In this document: positions 1 to 7,502 of the stretch, one piece after another | How the letters are laid out: every line of letters starts with the position of its first letter | Numbering within the stretch: the first letter of the stretch is position 1 | Assembly: GCF_013035315.1 (NCBI RefSeq) | Contig: NZ_WQHP01000002.1 | Span: 310,001 to 374,000, forward strand | Reading direction: 5' to 3' | DNA: 64,000 nucleotides | DNA from: Ruegeria arenilitoris | GTDB taxonomy: Bacteria; Pseudomonadota; Alphaproteobacteria; Rhodobacterales; Rhodobacteraceae | Notes under the pieces: generated by a model | What the model was told of the DNA's origin: nothing | Seen by the model: only the letters and a program-made list of their open reading frames with translations | Database searches by the model: none | Translations under genes and position numbers: made by a program

Positions 1-741
1 GACGGCGTTTCACCTGAAGAAGCAGTCGCGAAGATCACAGATCAGTATGACAAGAAGGCGGCTGAACTGACGGCCTCGTTACGAGCCAAAGTGCTGGAGC
101 GGCTGAATTCGGCGGAGGCTAATTTCGTCAAACGCGCGACAGATTCTCTGATCGCGCACCTCGAGGTGAATGGCGAACAAGGTACGTGGCAGTATGACCC
201 CGCAGGCCTTCGGACATTGCAGAAAGCGGCTTATTTCAGCTTTGCGCGGTCAATGCGCAAAGAGGCTGGTGCGCTGTACGGTGCTGCAGCAGCTGATGTT
301 GAGGCGCTGTACCAGAAAATCCTGGGCAACCACTTGGGTGAGTTCAGTATCGAAGCGCCAATTGTACCCCGTGTTCCGCCGCCACTTGGCATCGGACGCA
401 CGATCGCATTGGACTTGCAAAGCACATGGTGGCGCAGGTGGTGGCAACGCCGCAAGGGGTTCGAAGCCTATGCGGCGGATTACACCCGCCTGATCGCGTC
501 CGAAGCAAATTCGATCACCAAAGATATCGAGGAAAATCAGGTCGCTGCGGTGTTGGAAAACGTGCGCGCGGTCCTGTCGGATTTCCTGCGTGAGCAGAAG
601 GAGACGTTGCTGAGCATTTCAGCATCGGCCGAGAATGACCCCAATCGTAACGCGGCTCTGATGGCGGGACTGACGCCCCAGAAATCGCGAGACGACATTC
701 TGGGCGACATCCTGAAAGATCTTAGTAACGAGGCAGCATAA
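1..741 (+). CDS. Partial dynamin-like GTPase, C-terminal part (5' end outside window)
   Basis: The reading frame is open from the first base to the TAA at 739-741, so this is the last 246 residues of a longer protein. No GTPase motif is present in the visible part. The region is mostly charged helix. Near residues 141-153 it has a striking amphipathic aromatic patch (STWWRRWWQRRKG) that lines up with a similar patch (VSWLSRLISRK) in the C-terminal half of the complete dynamin-like protein at 3839-5881. Each patch is preceded by a short beta-like stretch and followed by a long helix. In bacterial dynamin-like proteins such patches act as membrane-inserting paddles, so I infer this is the stalk and paddle of a paralogue of that gene. 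A GTG at 91 could serve as an internal start, but the upstream frame is uninterrupted. It lies 8 bp upstream of the next GTPase gene, consistent with a shared transcript. Confidence 0.6.
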   Translation, partial: DGVSPEEAVAKITDQYDKKAAELTASLRAKVLERLNSAEANFVKRATDSLIAHLEVNGEQGTWQYDPAGLRTLQKAAYFSFARSMRKEAGALYGAAAADVEALYQKILGNHLGEFSIEAPIVPRVPPPLGIGRTIALDLQSTWWRRWWQRRKGFEAYAADYTRLIASEANSITKDIEENQVAAVLENVRAVLSDFLREQKETLLSISASAENDPNRNAALMAGLTPQKSRDDILGDILKDLSNEAA

Positions 742-749
742 GTAGCGAT

Positions 750-2465
750 ATGGCAAAAGACTCACAAACCCGTTTCGTCTCGCCCAAGGCATGGGAACGC
801 ATCGAGCAGTGGTCCCGCCGCAAGCCCATCTTTGCGCTTATGGGAGAGTTCAGCGCCGGCAAATCGACGCTGATGAACTTTCTGTTGCGGTCGCACACGC
901 TGCCAACGCAGGTGACGGCCACTCAGCTACCACCTGTCTGGTTCAGTTGGGGGAAGCAGTCCGCTTACGTTCAGCGCCACGATGGCTCACGCGAAAGCAT
1001 CGAGCTGGACAATTTGGAATCCGTCGGTGTCAACGACGCCCAATTCGTTCGCATTTTCCTTGAATCCGACATTCTTGAGGCGGTTGATCTGATCGACACA
1101 CCCGGCATCTCGGACCCCAAAATCTCAACCGACGTCTGGCGTCGCGCTGTAGGTCAAGCCAACGGCGTGCTGTGGTGCACGCACGCAACGCAGGCTTGGC
1201 GCGAAACCGAGCGGGCGACCTGGGTCGCCCTGCCGGAACGTCTGCAGCATAACTCGTTGCTTTTGATCACGCGGGCGGACACGTTGGGAGCAAAGGATCG
1301 CCAGAAGGTTCTGCGTCGCGTCAACCGTGAGGCTGGCCACCTGTTCAACCGGTCCATTTTGTTTTCGGCCCGAGATGCGATTACGGCCCGGGACAAAAGC
1401 GGCGACGCCGAACTGTGGGGCCGCAGTGGCGGCGGCAAGATGGTGGACAGCTTTCTTGAGATCACCGAACAGATCATGGACAACCGGGCCGACATGCTTG
1501 CGCGCTATCAGATTGATAACAGCCTGGCAGAAACGCCTCGAGTACAGCCTCTGCGCCCAGGCAAACCGTCTGCTGCTGAACAGCCTGCACCCTTGAAGCT
1601 GGTCAATCCCGTTTCTGCGGACAATGAGCCAGACGATGTTGTCACCAGCTTCCCTGTTCGACCGTCCCGCGTAGCGCGTTCGGACGATGCAGAGCGTGCC
1701 CCGCGCATCAACGCGGATGAAGCAGAGCGGATGCGGGCCGAAATGACCGCGCTTGAAGAGGAAAGCACACCCGCGGTCGCGGAAGATAAGCTGCGCTCGT
1801 TCTTCAAGGAGACGCCGAGCCAACCTCTGAACCTTGCTGATGTGACTGAAATTCCGTCAGAGCAGAACGCGTTTCTTGATCTGGATGACGAGGGCATTGA
1901 CGACGAGGACGATGAAGGCCTCGAACTGGAAGCTGAGGCAGAAGACACTCTGTCAAATGGCGACACTCAGGACGATGAACCCTTCATGGCTTCGCTTGGG
2001 GACAAGCTGGCCGACACGCCGGAACAGACGGAAGCCGATGAATCCGCAGCGGACGCGCAAGGCGCTGATGTATCCGTCTCGTCCATCGCCGCATTGCTTG
2101 CAGAACAATCAAGTGGTTCTGAGGATGAGTTCGAGCCCGAGCCAGAAACCAGCGGTCTGATCGAAACACAGGTCGTGGCCATGCCCGGCGGCAAAGAGCC
2201 CGAGGCCGAAACGGCTCCTGAATCACTGGAAGAGTTGCTGAGCGCTGACGCCGGATCGAACCTGAGCGCGGCGGCCATGTGGCGTGAGATCACCGTTGGC
2301 GAAGACCTTCCTGAAGATGCCGAAGGCCTGAAAAAGGTATTCAACGCCTTCCTGGAAGAGTTCGACAAAATCGCGGCGGAACATAGTGCGCGTCGTCAGA
2401 AAGAAGACGTTCCCTCCCTTCCGAAAACCGGCAATAAGGGCGGGGCCGAATGGCATGTTTTGTAA
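750..2465 (+). CDS. Dynamin-like GTPase with long acidic C-terminal region
   Basis: 571 residues. The N-terminal 200 residues are a GTPase domain. The P-loop GEFSAGKST is at residues 32-40, the G3 motif DTPG at 116-119, and a degenerate G4 motif TRAD, in place of N/TKxD, at 174-177. Residues 142-155 (WCTHATQAWRETER) are nearly repeated in the GTPase at 5878-7164, so the two are paralogues. Residues from about 260 to 520 are low-complexity and rich in Glu and Asp, with no evident fold. A short ordered segment then closes the protein (about 525-571). No transmembrane helix is evident. The start ATG follows the preceding stop by 8 bp and its ribosome site is weak, so translation may be coupled. 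By family it should bind GTP and act in membrane remodelling, perhaps as a heteromer with the upstream product. That role is inferred. Confidence 0.8.
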   Translation: MAKDSQTRFVSPKAWERIEQWSRRKPIFALMGEFSAGKSTLMNFLLRSHTLPTQVTATQLPPVWFSWGKQSAYVQRHDGSRESIELDNLESVGVNDAQFVRIFLESDILEAVDLIDTPGISDPKISTDVWRRAVGQANGVLWCTHATQAWRETERATWVALPERLQHNSLLLITRADTLGAKDRQKVLRRVNREAGHLFNRSILFSARDAITARDKSGDAELWGRSGGGKMVDSFLEITEQIMDNRADMLARYQIDNSLAETPRVQPLRPGKPSAAEQPAPLKLVNPVSADNEPDDVVTSFPVRPSRVARSDDAERAPRINADEAERMRAEMTALEEESTPAVAEDKLRSFFKETPSQPLNLADVTEIPSEQNAFLDLDDEGIDDEDDEGLELEAEAEDTLSNGDTQDDEPFMASLGDKLADTPEQTEADESAADAQGADVSVSSIAALLAEQSSGSEDEFEPEPETSGLIETQVVAMPGGKEPEAETAPESLEELLSADAGSNLSAAAMWREITVGEDLPEDAEGLKKVFNAFLEEFDKIAAEHSARRQKEDVPSLPKTGNKGGAEWHVL

Positions 2466-2495
2466 CGGGAAACCAAGTTTGAAAGACAAGATCTG

Positions 2496-2897
2496 ATGTC
2501 TATCGAAGCCGCATTGAAATCCGCGATGGAAACGATACCCGACTGCGTTGCAGCCGGGTATGTCGACATGGAAACGGGGATGCTGCTGGGAACCAGCGTT
2601 TGCGATGCCGAAGATGATCGGGTGCTGGAAAACTTGGCTTTGGTGGTCGCAAATCTTTTTCAGGGTCGTGGCGTCAGCGCGTTTGAAACCCTGTTGCAGC
2701 AATCGGGCAATGCAGACACGGAAAATCCGGGGTTTGGGGAAATCGCGGTGTTTTCGAAGGATAGGTTGAACATCTTTCTGCGGACGCAGGCCTATCCGGA
2801 CCACGTGGTCTGCTACGTCTGTCGCAACAGCGCCAATGTGGGCTTGGCCCTTACAAAATCACATCTCAGTCTGGGGCCGGTCGCGGCCGCAGTTTAG
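2496..2897 (+). CDS. Roadblock/LC7-like small protein
   Basis: 133 residues, soluble, no signal peptide. The pattern fits the Roadblock/LC7 fold: an N-terminal helix, then a strand pair with a short turn (YVDMETGMLLG), a long helix (about 38-68), a strand carrying FSKDRLNIFLR, a strand with VVCYVCR, and a closing helix containing NVGLAL. Roadblock proteins act as partners or regulators of small GTPases (MglB with MglA is the bacterial example). That would suit a gene lying between two pairs of dynamin-like GTPases. The Roadblock call comes from pattern resemblance only. The gene begins 30 bp after the GTPase stop, with a weak ribosome site, and ends 23 bp before the next start, so it appears to belong to the same operon. 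Confidence 0.6.
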   Translation: MSIEAALKSAMETIPDCVAAGYVDMETGMLLGTSVCDAEDDRVLENLALVVANLFQGRGVSAFETLLQQSGNADTENPGFGEIAVFSKDRLNIFLRTQAYPDHVVCYVCRNSANVGLALTKSHLSLGPVAAAV

Positions 2898-2920
2898 TCA
2901 GGACCAGAGGGGGTCACGGC

Positions 2921-3772
2921 ATGATGGATACAGACATACTCGACCTGCTCGGGGATATAGGACGCTCTGCCGTGGCGCGGCTTGATCCTGCCGTTACGCT
3001 GCCGGGCGATACTGCAATTGAGCGACGTGAAAAGGTTCTGCAGGCTATCCGGGGCACCGTGTTGCCACGTCGGCTGGAGTTCACGGCGGCAAACGGCGAT
3101 TGCCTGGCGATTGAGGTCAACAGCTCTCGGGTTACGGATGTGTTCCGCGTCCGTTTTGGTGTCGCTCCTGATTTTGAAACCGATCAGCGCGAAGAGCTGG
3201 CCACACAGCTTGGACAACTGGTCTCTGATATCGCGATGGCCCCTACCCCGCTAAGCATGATGTCCCTGCGACCCGACAACGCTCTCGAAGCCGACGATGT
3301 TGGCATTACCTTCAGCGAAATCGCCAAGGCTTGCACATCAATCGAATTGCTTGCCGAACCGGTTGTCTCAATCGTCCCGGACATTGCAGAGCCTGTTGCC
3401 GACGACGATGCATCAGACAGTCTGGCCAGCCAGTTCTATGTTGAAGCCGAGCGATTTGCACTGGGGCGTGTTCAGTCCGGTGCCGGCAACGGCGCGGTGA
3501 AACGGGCCGATGGAGATTGTGCCAAAGATCAGCCTTTGCATGTGGATCAGGCTTTGCTTGAAAAATTTGCCCGTGATCTGGCCGGTTGGGATGCGGACGC
3601 TGCCGATGTATTGGCGCACCCACAACTGATCGTAATGCGCCCGTCGGGCGGCAAGGGTGCAAGCCTCGCTGTGCTGAACGACGGCGATGATTTTTCTGTT
3701 GTGGTTCACGAGGCTCGCAAACTGGGCGCAGTCGTGAACCTTTGGACATCTCTGGCGGGGCGCACCGAATGA
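2921..3772 (+). CDS. Hypothetical protein in dynamin-like GTPase operon
   Basis: 283 residues, family not recognised. There is no signal peptide and no hydrophobic segment long enough to cross a membrane, so it is probably cytoplasmic. The first 125 residues look ordered, with alternating strands and helices. Residues around 145-215 are acidic and small-residue rich, probably a linker. The last 65 residues form a second compact block (LIVMRPSGGKG near the middle, VVHEARKLGAVVNLW near the end). A strong ribosome site (GAGGGGG) precedes the ATG by about 8 bases. It sits between the Roadblock-like gene and the second GTPase pair, with 66 bp to the latter. A role as accessory or adaptor to the GTPases is the simplest inference from position; no function can be assigned from the residues themselves. 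Confidence 0.7.
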   Translation: MMDTDILDLLGDIGRSAVARLDPAVTLPGDTAIERREKVLQAIRGTVLPRRLEFTAANGDCLAIEVNSSRVTDVFRVRFGVAPDFETDQREELATQLGQLVSDIAMAPTPLSMMSLRPDNALEADDVGITFSEIAKACTSIELLAEPVVSIVPDIAEPVADDDASDSLASQFYVEAERFALGRVQSGAGNGAVKRADGDCAKDQPLHVDQALLEKFARDLAGWDADAADVLAHPQLIVMRPSGGKGASLAVLNDGDDFSVVVHEARKLGAVVNLWTSLAGRTE

Positions 3773-3838
3773 GTGCGCCCATAACATTCAGTTTTTCGAC
3801 TAATTCAATCCGTGATTATCAGTACTCAGGGTAACAGT

Positions 3839-5881
3839 ATGAGTGAAAATAACCGTCGCGAGTTAATTCGCATTGCCGAAGACATGAACGGGGTCAGCAA
3901 CGACGAAACCCGTCAATTCATTTCGCGCATCGTTGACGACCTATCGAACCTTAAACCCTCGATCGCGTTTGTTGGCCAAATCAAGGCTGGCAAATCCCGC
4001 TTGATCAACGGGTTTACAGGTCAGGCCGAATATCTGCCGTCAGATGTAAATCCCTGGACGACAGTCATCACCGATATGCACTTCGGCCACCCCTCGGGCC
4101 GGACAAATGGGGCAGAGTTTCATTTCTTTGATAACCGCCAGTGGCAAGCCCTGATCGCCGAAGGCGAAGAGCTGCGCAACATGTTCCCCGATGATGAGGA
4201 CAGTTATAAGCGCGAGATGATCGAAGAACAGGTCGAGGCGATGAAAACCCGCGCGCAACTGCGTCTGGGCGATAGCTACGAACAACTGTTGGGTCAGCAT
4301 CACGATCTGGAACAACTGAACTCGGACGATCTGGCCCGCTACGTTTGTGCCGGTGACGATCCCACCGATGGCGAAGCGCATGATCCGGGCTCGGACCGTG
4401 GTCTGTACAGCGACATCACCCGCAAGGCCGAGGTGTATTTTGACATCGGCCATTTCCCCTTCCCTCTGACCGTCACGGATACACCCGGCGTCAACGATCC
4501 GTTGCTGATCCGCGAGGAAATCTCGCGCCAGTACCTCAAAGAGTCGGATTTCTTTGTGGTTGTCCTGTCCGCGCATCAGGCGTTGTCGCGGGCGGATTTG
4601 AAACTGTTCCGCCTGATGCAGGCCTTGGAACTGGGCCAGATCGTCGTATTCATCAACCGCGTTGATGAATTGGGAGGTGGCGCAGAAGACGCCGGTAAGG
4701 TTCGTGCGGATGTTTTGGACGGTCTTGAAAAGGCTCTGGGCAACTCGGACATCGACGTTCTGATGGGCAGCGCCCAGTGGGCCCATTACGCGTTGACCGG
4801 AGATGATACGGGCGTAAACCACGACCACGTTTTGGCCTGGCTGCGCGCTCATCCAGAGCAGATGAAGCAATATCTGGACGGCGTCGAGGAAATCAAACAA
4901 GGCCCCGGCCCGATCAGCCGCGAAGGGGTTCTGCGTTTTGCCGCAATGATTGCTTCGGGTCTGCCGGACCTGCGCCGGCACGTGACCCATGCCCTGACCC
5001 AAGGCCCGCGGGATGAGCAGCTTAAGATGGCGTGGCAGCATCTCAACAGTTTTGCCCAGGGTGAGCTGGAGCGGTCCAAAGCCCATCTGCGCGCCCTCGA
5101 CGATGATGGGGCAACCGATCAGGGCAGCGGCAATGAAAACGACAAAACTCTAGGTGATTTGCGCGCGATGGTTGCGCAAAAGACGTCCCAAATCATTGAC
5201 GATATGGACGATGTTCTAGCTAACCTGCGGGGTGTTATGGACGACACGGTGGCCGAGGCGGTCTCGGCCGTGGTTCGAGGACCGAATGGGCAATCGCCAC
5301 TTTTGGCCAAGGGCGGCGATACCGAGCTGAACTTTGCGCCTCTACGGGATCGCATGCGCGAATTGGTTCAGGGTGCCACGCAGGTCGTAAGGCAGCGCAT
5401 GCTCAGCGAGCTTTATGCAATCGACATGAACAGCAACGCCTCGTTGCGCGCCCTGCCCGGTTGGCAGGATCCAACCGACAACCGAATGAACACCAGTGCG
5501 GTTCGGTGGTTCCGCCCCGATACCACGGCATTGACACGTGGTATCACAGTGGAACTGCGCGTCAGTTGGCTGTCACGCCTGATTTCGCGCAAAAGCGTAG
5601 TCGCCCGCGCCGAGCGGATGATCGTGCAGGAGTTCGAGATGATCGGGGATGATCTGGTCGATACAGCACGCAGTGATCTGTTAGAACGCTTAAACACAGT
5701 CCTTGATCACTATCTGGCTTTGCTGGCGGGGCATCTTGAACAACGGGTCGGAACCGGCCAAACCAATGCTCGTGCAGAAGCGCAGGCGGCATTCGATCTG
5801 GCACAGCGTTTGGCGGGTGATCTCGATGCCGTGTTCGGCGGCGACACTGCCGACAAGAAATTAGCAGAGGCTGCGGAATGA
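3839..5881 (+). CDS. Dynamin-like GTPase (large paralogue)
   Basis: 680 residues from the ATG at 3839, chosen over a GTG at 3812 because of the nearby AGGG ribosome site and the usual length. GTPase motifs: P-loop GQIKAGKSR (46-54), candidate G2 threonines at 74-75, DTPG at 214-217, and G4 NRVD at 273-276, which is closer to consensus than in its neighbours. A helical insertion of about 100 residues (100-200) separates G2 from G3. The C-terminal half is helical and contains an amphipathic patch near residues 574-585 (VSWLSRLISRK), resembling the tryptophan-rich patch of the partial gene at the left edge. This fits the bacterial dynamin-like pattern of GTPase head, helical neck and trunk, and membrane paddle. 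The stop overlaps the next gene's ATG (ATGA at 5878), so the two GTPases are translationally coupled and probably act together. Confidence 0.82.
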   Translation: MSENNRRELIRIAEDMNGVSNDETRQFISRIVDDLSNLKPSIAFVGQIKAGKSRLINGFTGQAEYLPSDVNPWTTVITDMHFGHPSGRTNGAEFHFFDNRQWQALIAEGEELRNMFPDDEDSYKREMIEEQVEAMKTRAQLRLGDSYEQLLGQHHDLEQLNSDDLARYVCAGDDPTDGEAHDPGSDRGLYSDITRKAEVYFDIGHFPFPLTVTDTPGVNDPLLIREEISRQYLKESDFFVVVLSAHQALSRADLKLFRLMQALELGQIVVFINRVDELGGGAEDAGKVRADVLDGLEKALGNSDIDVLMGSAQWAHYALTGDDTGVNHDHVLAWLRAHPEQMKQYLDGVEEIKQGPGPISREGVLRFAAMIASGLPDLRRHVTHALTQGPRDEQLKMAWQHLNSFAQGELERSKAHLRALDDDGATDQGSGNENDKTLGDLRAMVAQKTSQIIDDMDDVLANLRGVMDDTVAEAVSAVVRGPNGQSPLLAKGGDTELNFAPLRDRMRELVQGATQVVRQRMLSELYAIDMNSNASLRALPGWQDPTDNRMNTSAVRWFRPDTTALTRGITVELRVSWLSRLISRKSVVARAERMIVQEFEMIGDDLVDTARSDLLERLNTVLDHYLALLAGHLEQRVGTGQTNARAEAQAAFDLAQRLAGDLDAVFGGDTADKKLAEAAE

Positions 5882-7164
5882 TAGAATTTCCCGGAACCGA
5901 ACAGGAAGTACGTAAACTCGAACGCTTCCTGACCGCCACTGAAAACCTCCCGTCAGACGCAGCGCTGGACAAGATGCGCGAGCGCGCCTTGGCCCATGCT
6001 GAACGGCTTTCGAATGCGGTCAATATCGGTTTCGCCGGCGAGTTTGGTGCCGGAAAGTCCAGCTTAGCCAACATGCTGGCCGGGGCGGACATTTTGCCGA
6101 CGGGCCCTCAACACCTGAAACTGCCGTTGGTTATCGTGGCTTATGCCGATGCCCCGGAAACCACTGTTGGTTGGTGGGACAAAGAGCCCAAGGTCTATTC
6201 GGGTATCGCATTGGAAAAGGCGGCAGCTGACGACCCCGACTTTATCTCGGTCGGCTTGAACACACCTGCCTTGCAAGAGATTTCGTTGTTTGATCTGCCC
6301 GGCAGCGGCGCGTTGGACGATACTTACAAACCGACTTTGGATTTGCTCTCCTATGTCGATTGCGCAATCTGGTGCACGAACGGAACGAACGCATGGCGTG
6401 AAACGGAACGGCATCTTTGGACGCAGGTGCCGCAAGAGCTGCGGTCAAACAGCTTGCTGGCCGTAACCCACACCGATCTGCCCCCGGTTCGTGACGCGCT
6501 GGACCGCGTTCTGGGCCGATTGGAAAAAGAAATAGGCGACATGTTCCGGGCGATCGTTCCGATCGGAACACCGGTTGCAGTTCGCGCCATGGCCCAGGAA
6601 CCCGAGCCTGATTTTGATCTTTGGGAAACCTGCGGCGGTCAAAACCTTGCCGAGCAGGTTCTGGAAATCGCCTCGGCAAAGCGTATGGCGGATTTGGAAG
6701 CCGCCCAAAAGGATCTGGAGGCCGAATTCTTGCCCTTCCTAACCAGCATTGAGGGTCACAAAGAGGAGGCAGAGCAGACCGAAGCCCCTTCGATCCACGC
6801 GACGCTGGAGTCTGCGCTGCCCCCGCTCGAAAATCCCATTCTCGAGGATTGGCTGGCCGCCATCGCCAGTATTTACGACGACCTGCGTGAGAGTTCGGAC
6901 ATTGAACCCGCCGCCTTCCTGAACAGTTGCCAGGAGATCGTCGAAGACTTTGCCGAACGTCTGGAGCAGGGGCACGAAATTACCCCTGACGCAGACTGGA
7001 TTCCCGGCGAGTTCGAAAAGGCCACAGATCTGCTGTTGTTGCTGCAATTCGAAAGCGGCGACGCGCCATTGAAGGACGCGATCAGCATCCTTGCGCAGCT
7101 CAGCGATAACCTCGCTTGGGCGGGTAGCAGGGTCGAGTCCTTTCAGACAAAAACCGGAACCTGA
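5878..7164 (+). CDS. Dynamin-like GTPase (small paralogue)
   Basis: 428 residues. The P-loop GEFGAGKSS is at 54-62. The G3 motif is DLPG (139-142) instead of DTPG, and the G4 position reads THTD (197-200), so nucleotide specificity or turnover may differ from canonical GTPases. Residues 165-178 (WCTNGTNAWRETER) match the equivalent stretch of the GTPase at 750-2465. The segments just after (W-x3-P-x2-L-x2-NSLL) also match, which makes the two paralogues. The C-terminal 170 residues are helical and acidic without a clear paddle. The gene overlaps the upstream GTPase by ATGA and is followed 27 bp later by a strong hairpin, so it closes the GTPase operon. Function in membrane dynamics is inferred from family. 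Confidence 0.78.
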   Translation: MIEFPGTEQEVRKLERFLTATENLPSDAALDKMRERALAHAERLSNAVNIGFAGEFGAGKSSLANMLAGADILPTGPQHLKLPLVIVAYADAPETTVGWWDKEPKVYSGIALEKAAADDPDFISVGLNTPALQEISLFDLPGSGALDDTYKPTLDLLSYVDCAIWCTNGTNAWRETERHLWTQVPQELRSNSLLAVTHTDLPPVRDALDRVLGRLEKEIGDMFRAIVPIGTPVAVRAMAQEPEPDFDLWETCGGQNLAEQVLEIASAKRMADLEAAQKDLEAEFLPFLTSIEGHKEEAEQTEAPSIHATLESALPPLENPILEDWLAAIASIYDDLRESSDIEPAAFLNSCQEIVEDFAERLEQGHEITPDADWIPGEFEKATDLLLLLQFESGDAPLKDAISILAQLSDNLAWAGSRVESFQTKTGT

Positions 7165-7191
7165 CCGTTTCCCGCAAAAATTGAGCGGCAT

Positions 7192-7223
7192 GGCAGCGAT
7201 TCGAGAGCCCTAGAATCGCTGCC
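7192..7223 (+). terminator. Hairpin terminator after GTPase operon
   Basis: A perfect 11-bp stem (GGCAGCGATTC paired with GAATCGCTGCC) with a 10-base loop lies 27 bp after the stop at 7164. The following bases are not a clean U-run, so it may be a weak or factor-assisted terminator, or a transcript-stabilising hairpin. It separates the GTPase genes from the kinase gene. Confidence 0.6.
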
Positions 7224-7502
7224 GGATTGTTTCGCGATCGACGACCAATCTGCATAAATTCGGTCTTCAGTCCGCAGTTCTCAGCACGAGATTATCAATA
7301 TTTAGACGTTCAGATTGATCACAATACTACATATCGATTTTTTGGTTTACTGCTTCTTAGTGAAGCCATGAGGCGGCCCCAATAAAGTCAAATTTGAAAC
7401 GTCTAACGTTCTTCAGTGTCCTGCGGTTGTGTTTGGTTGTGAGTTCGCGGGCAGTTTGCCCAGTTGAAAATACCGCAAAACGATTAGAACGGGCGGAATG
7501 AA
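7224..7502. other. Intergenic region upstream of kinase gene
   Basis: About 280 bp that are clearly more AT-rich than the flanking genes, with no convincing ORF on either strand. It is the likely promoter region of the kinase-FHA-phosphatase-LysM group. I did not find a confident -35/-10 pair. The start ATG at 7503 is preceded by a modest purine-rich site (GGGCGGAATGAA). Confidence 0.4.
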
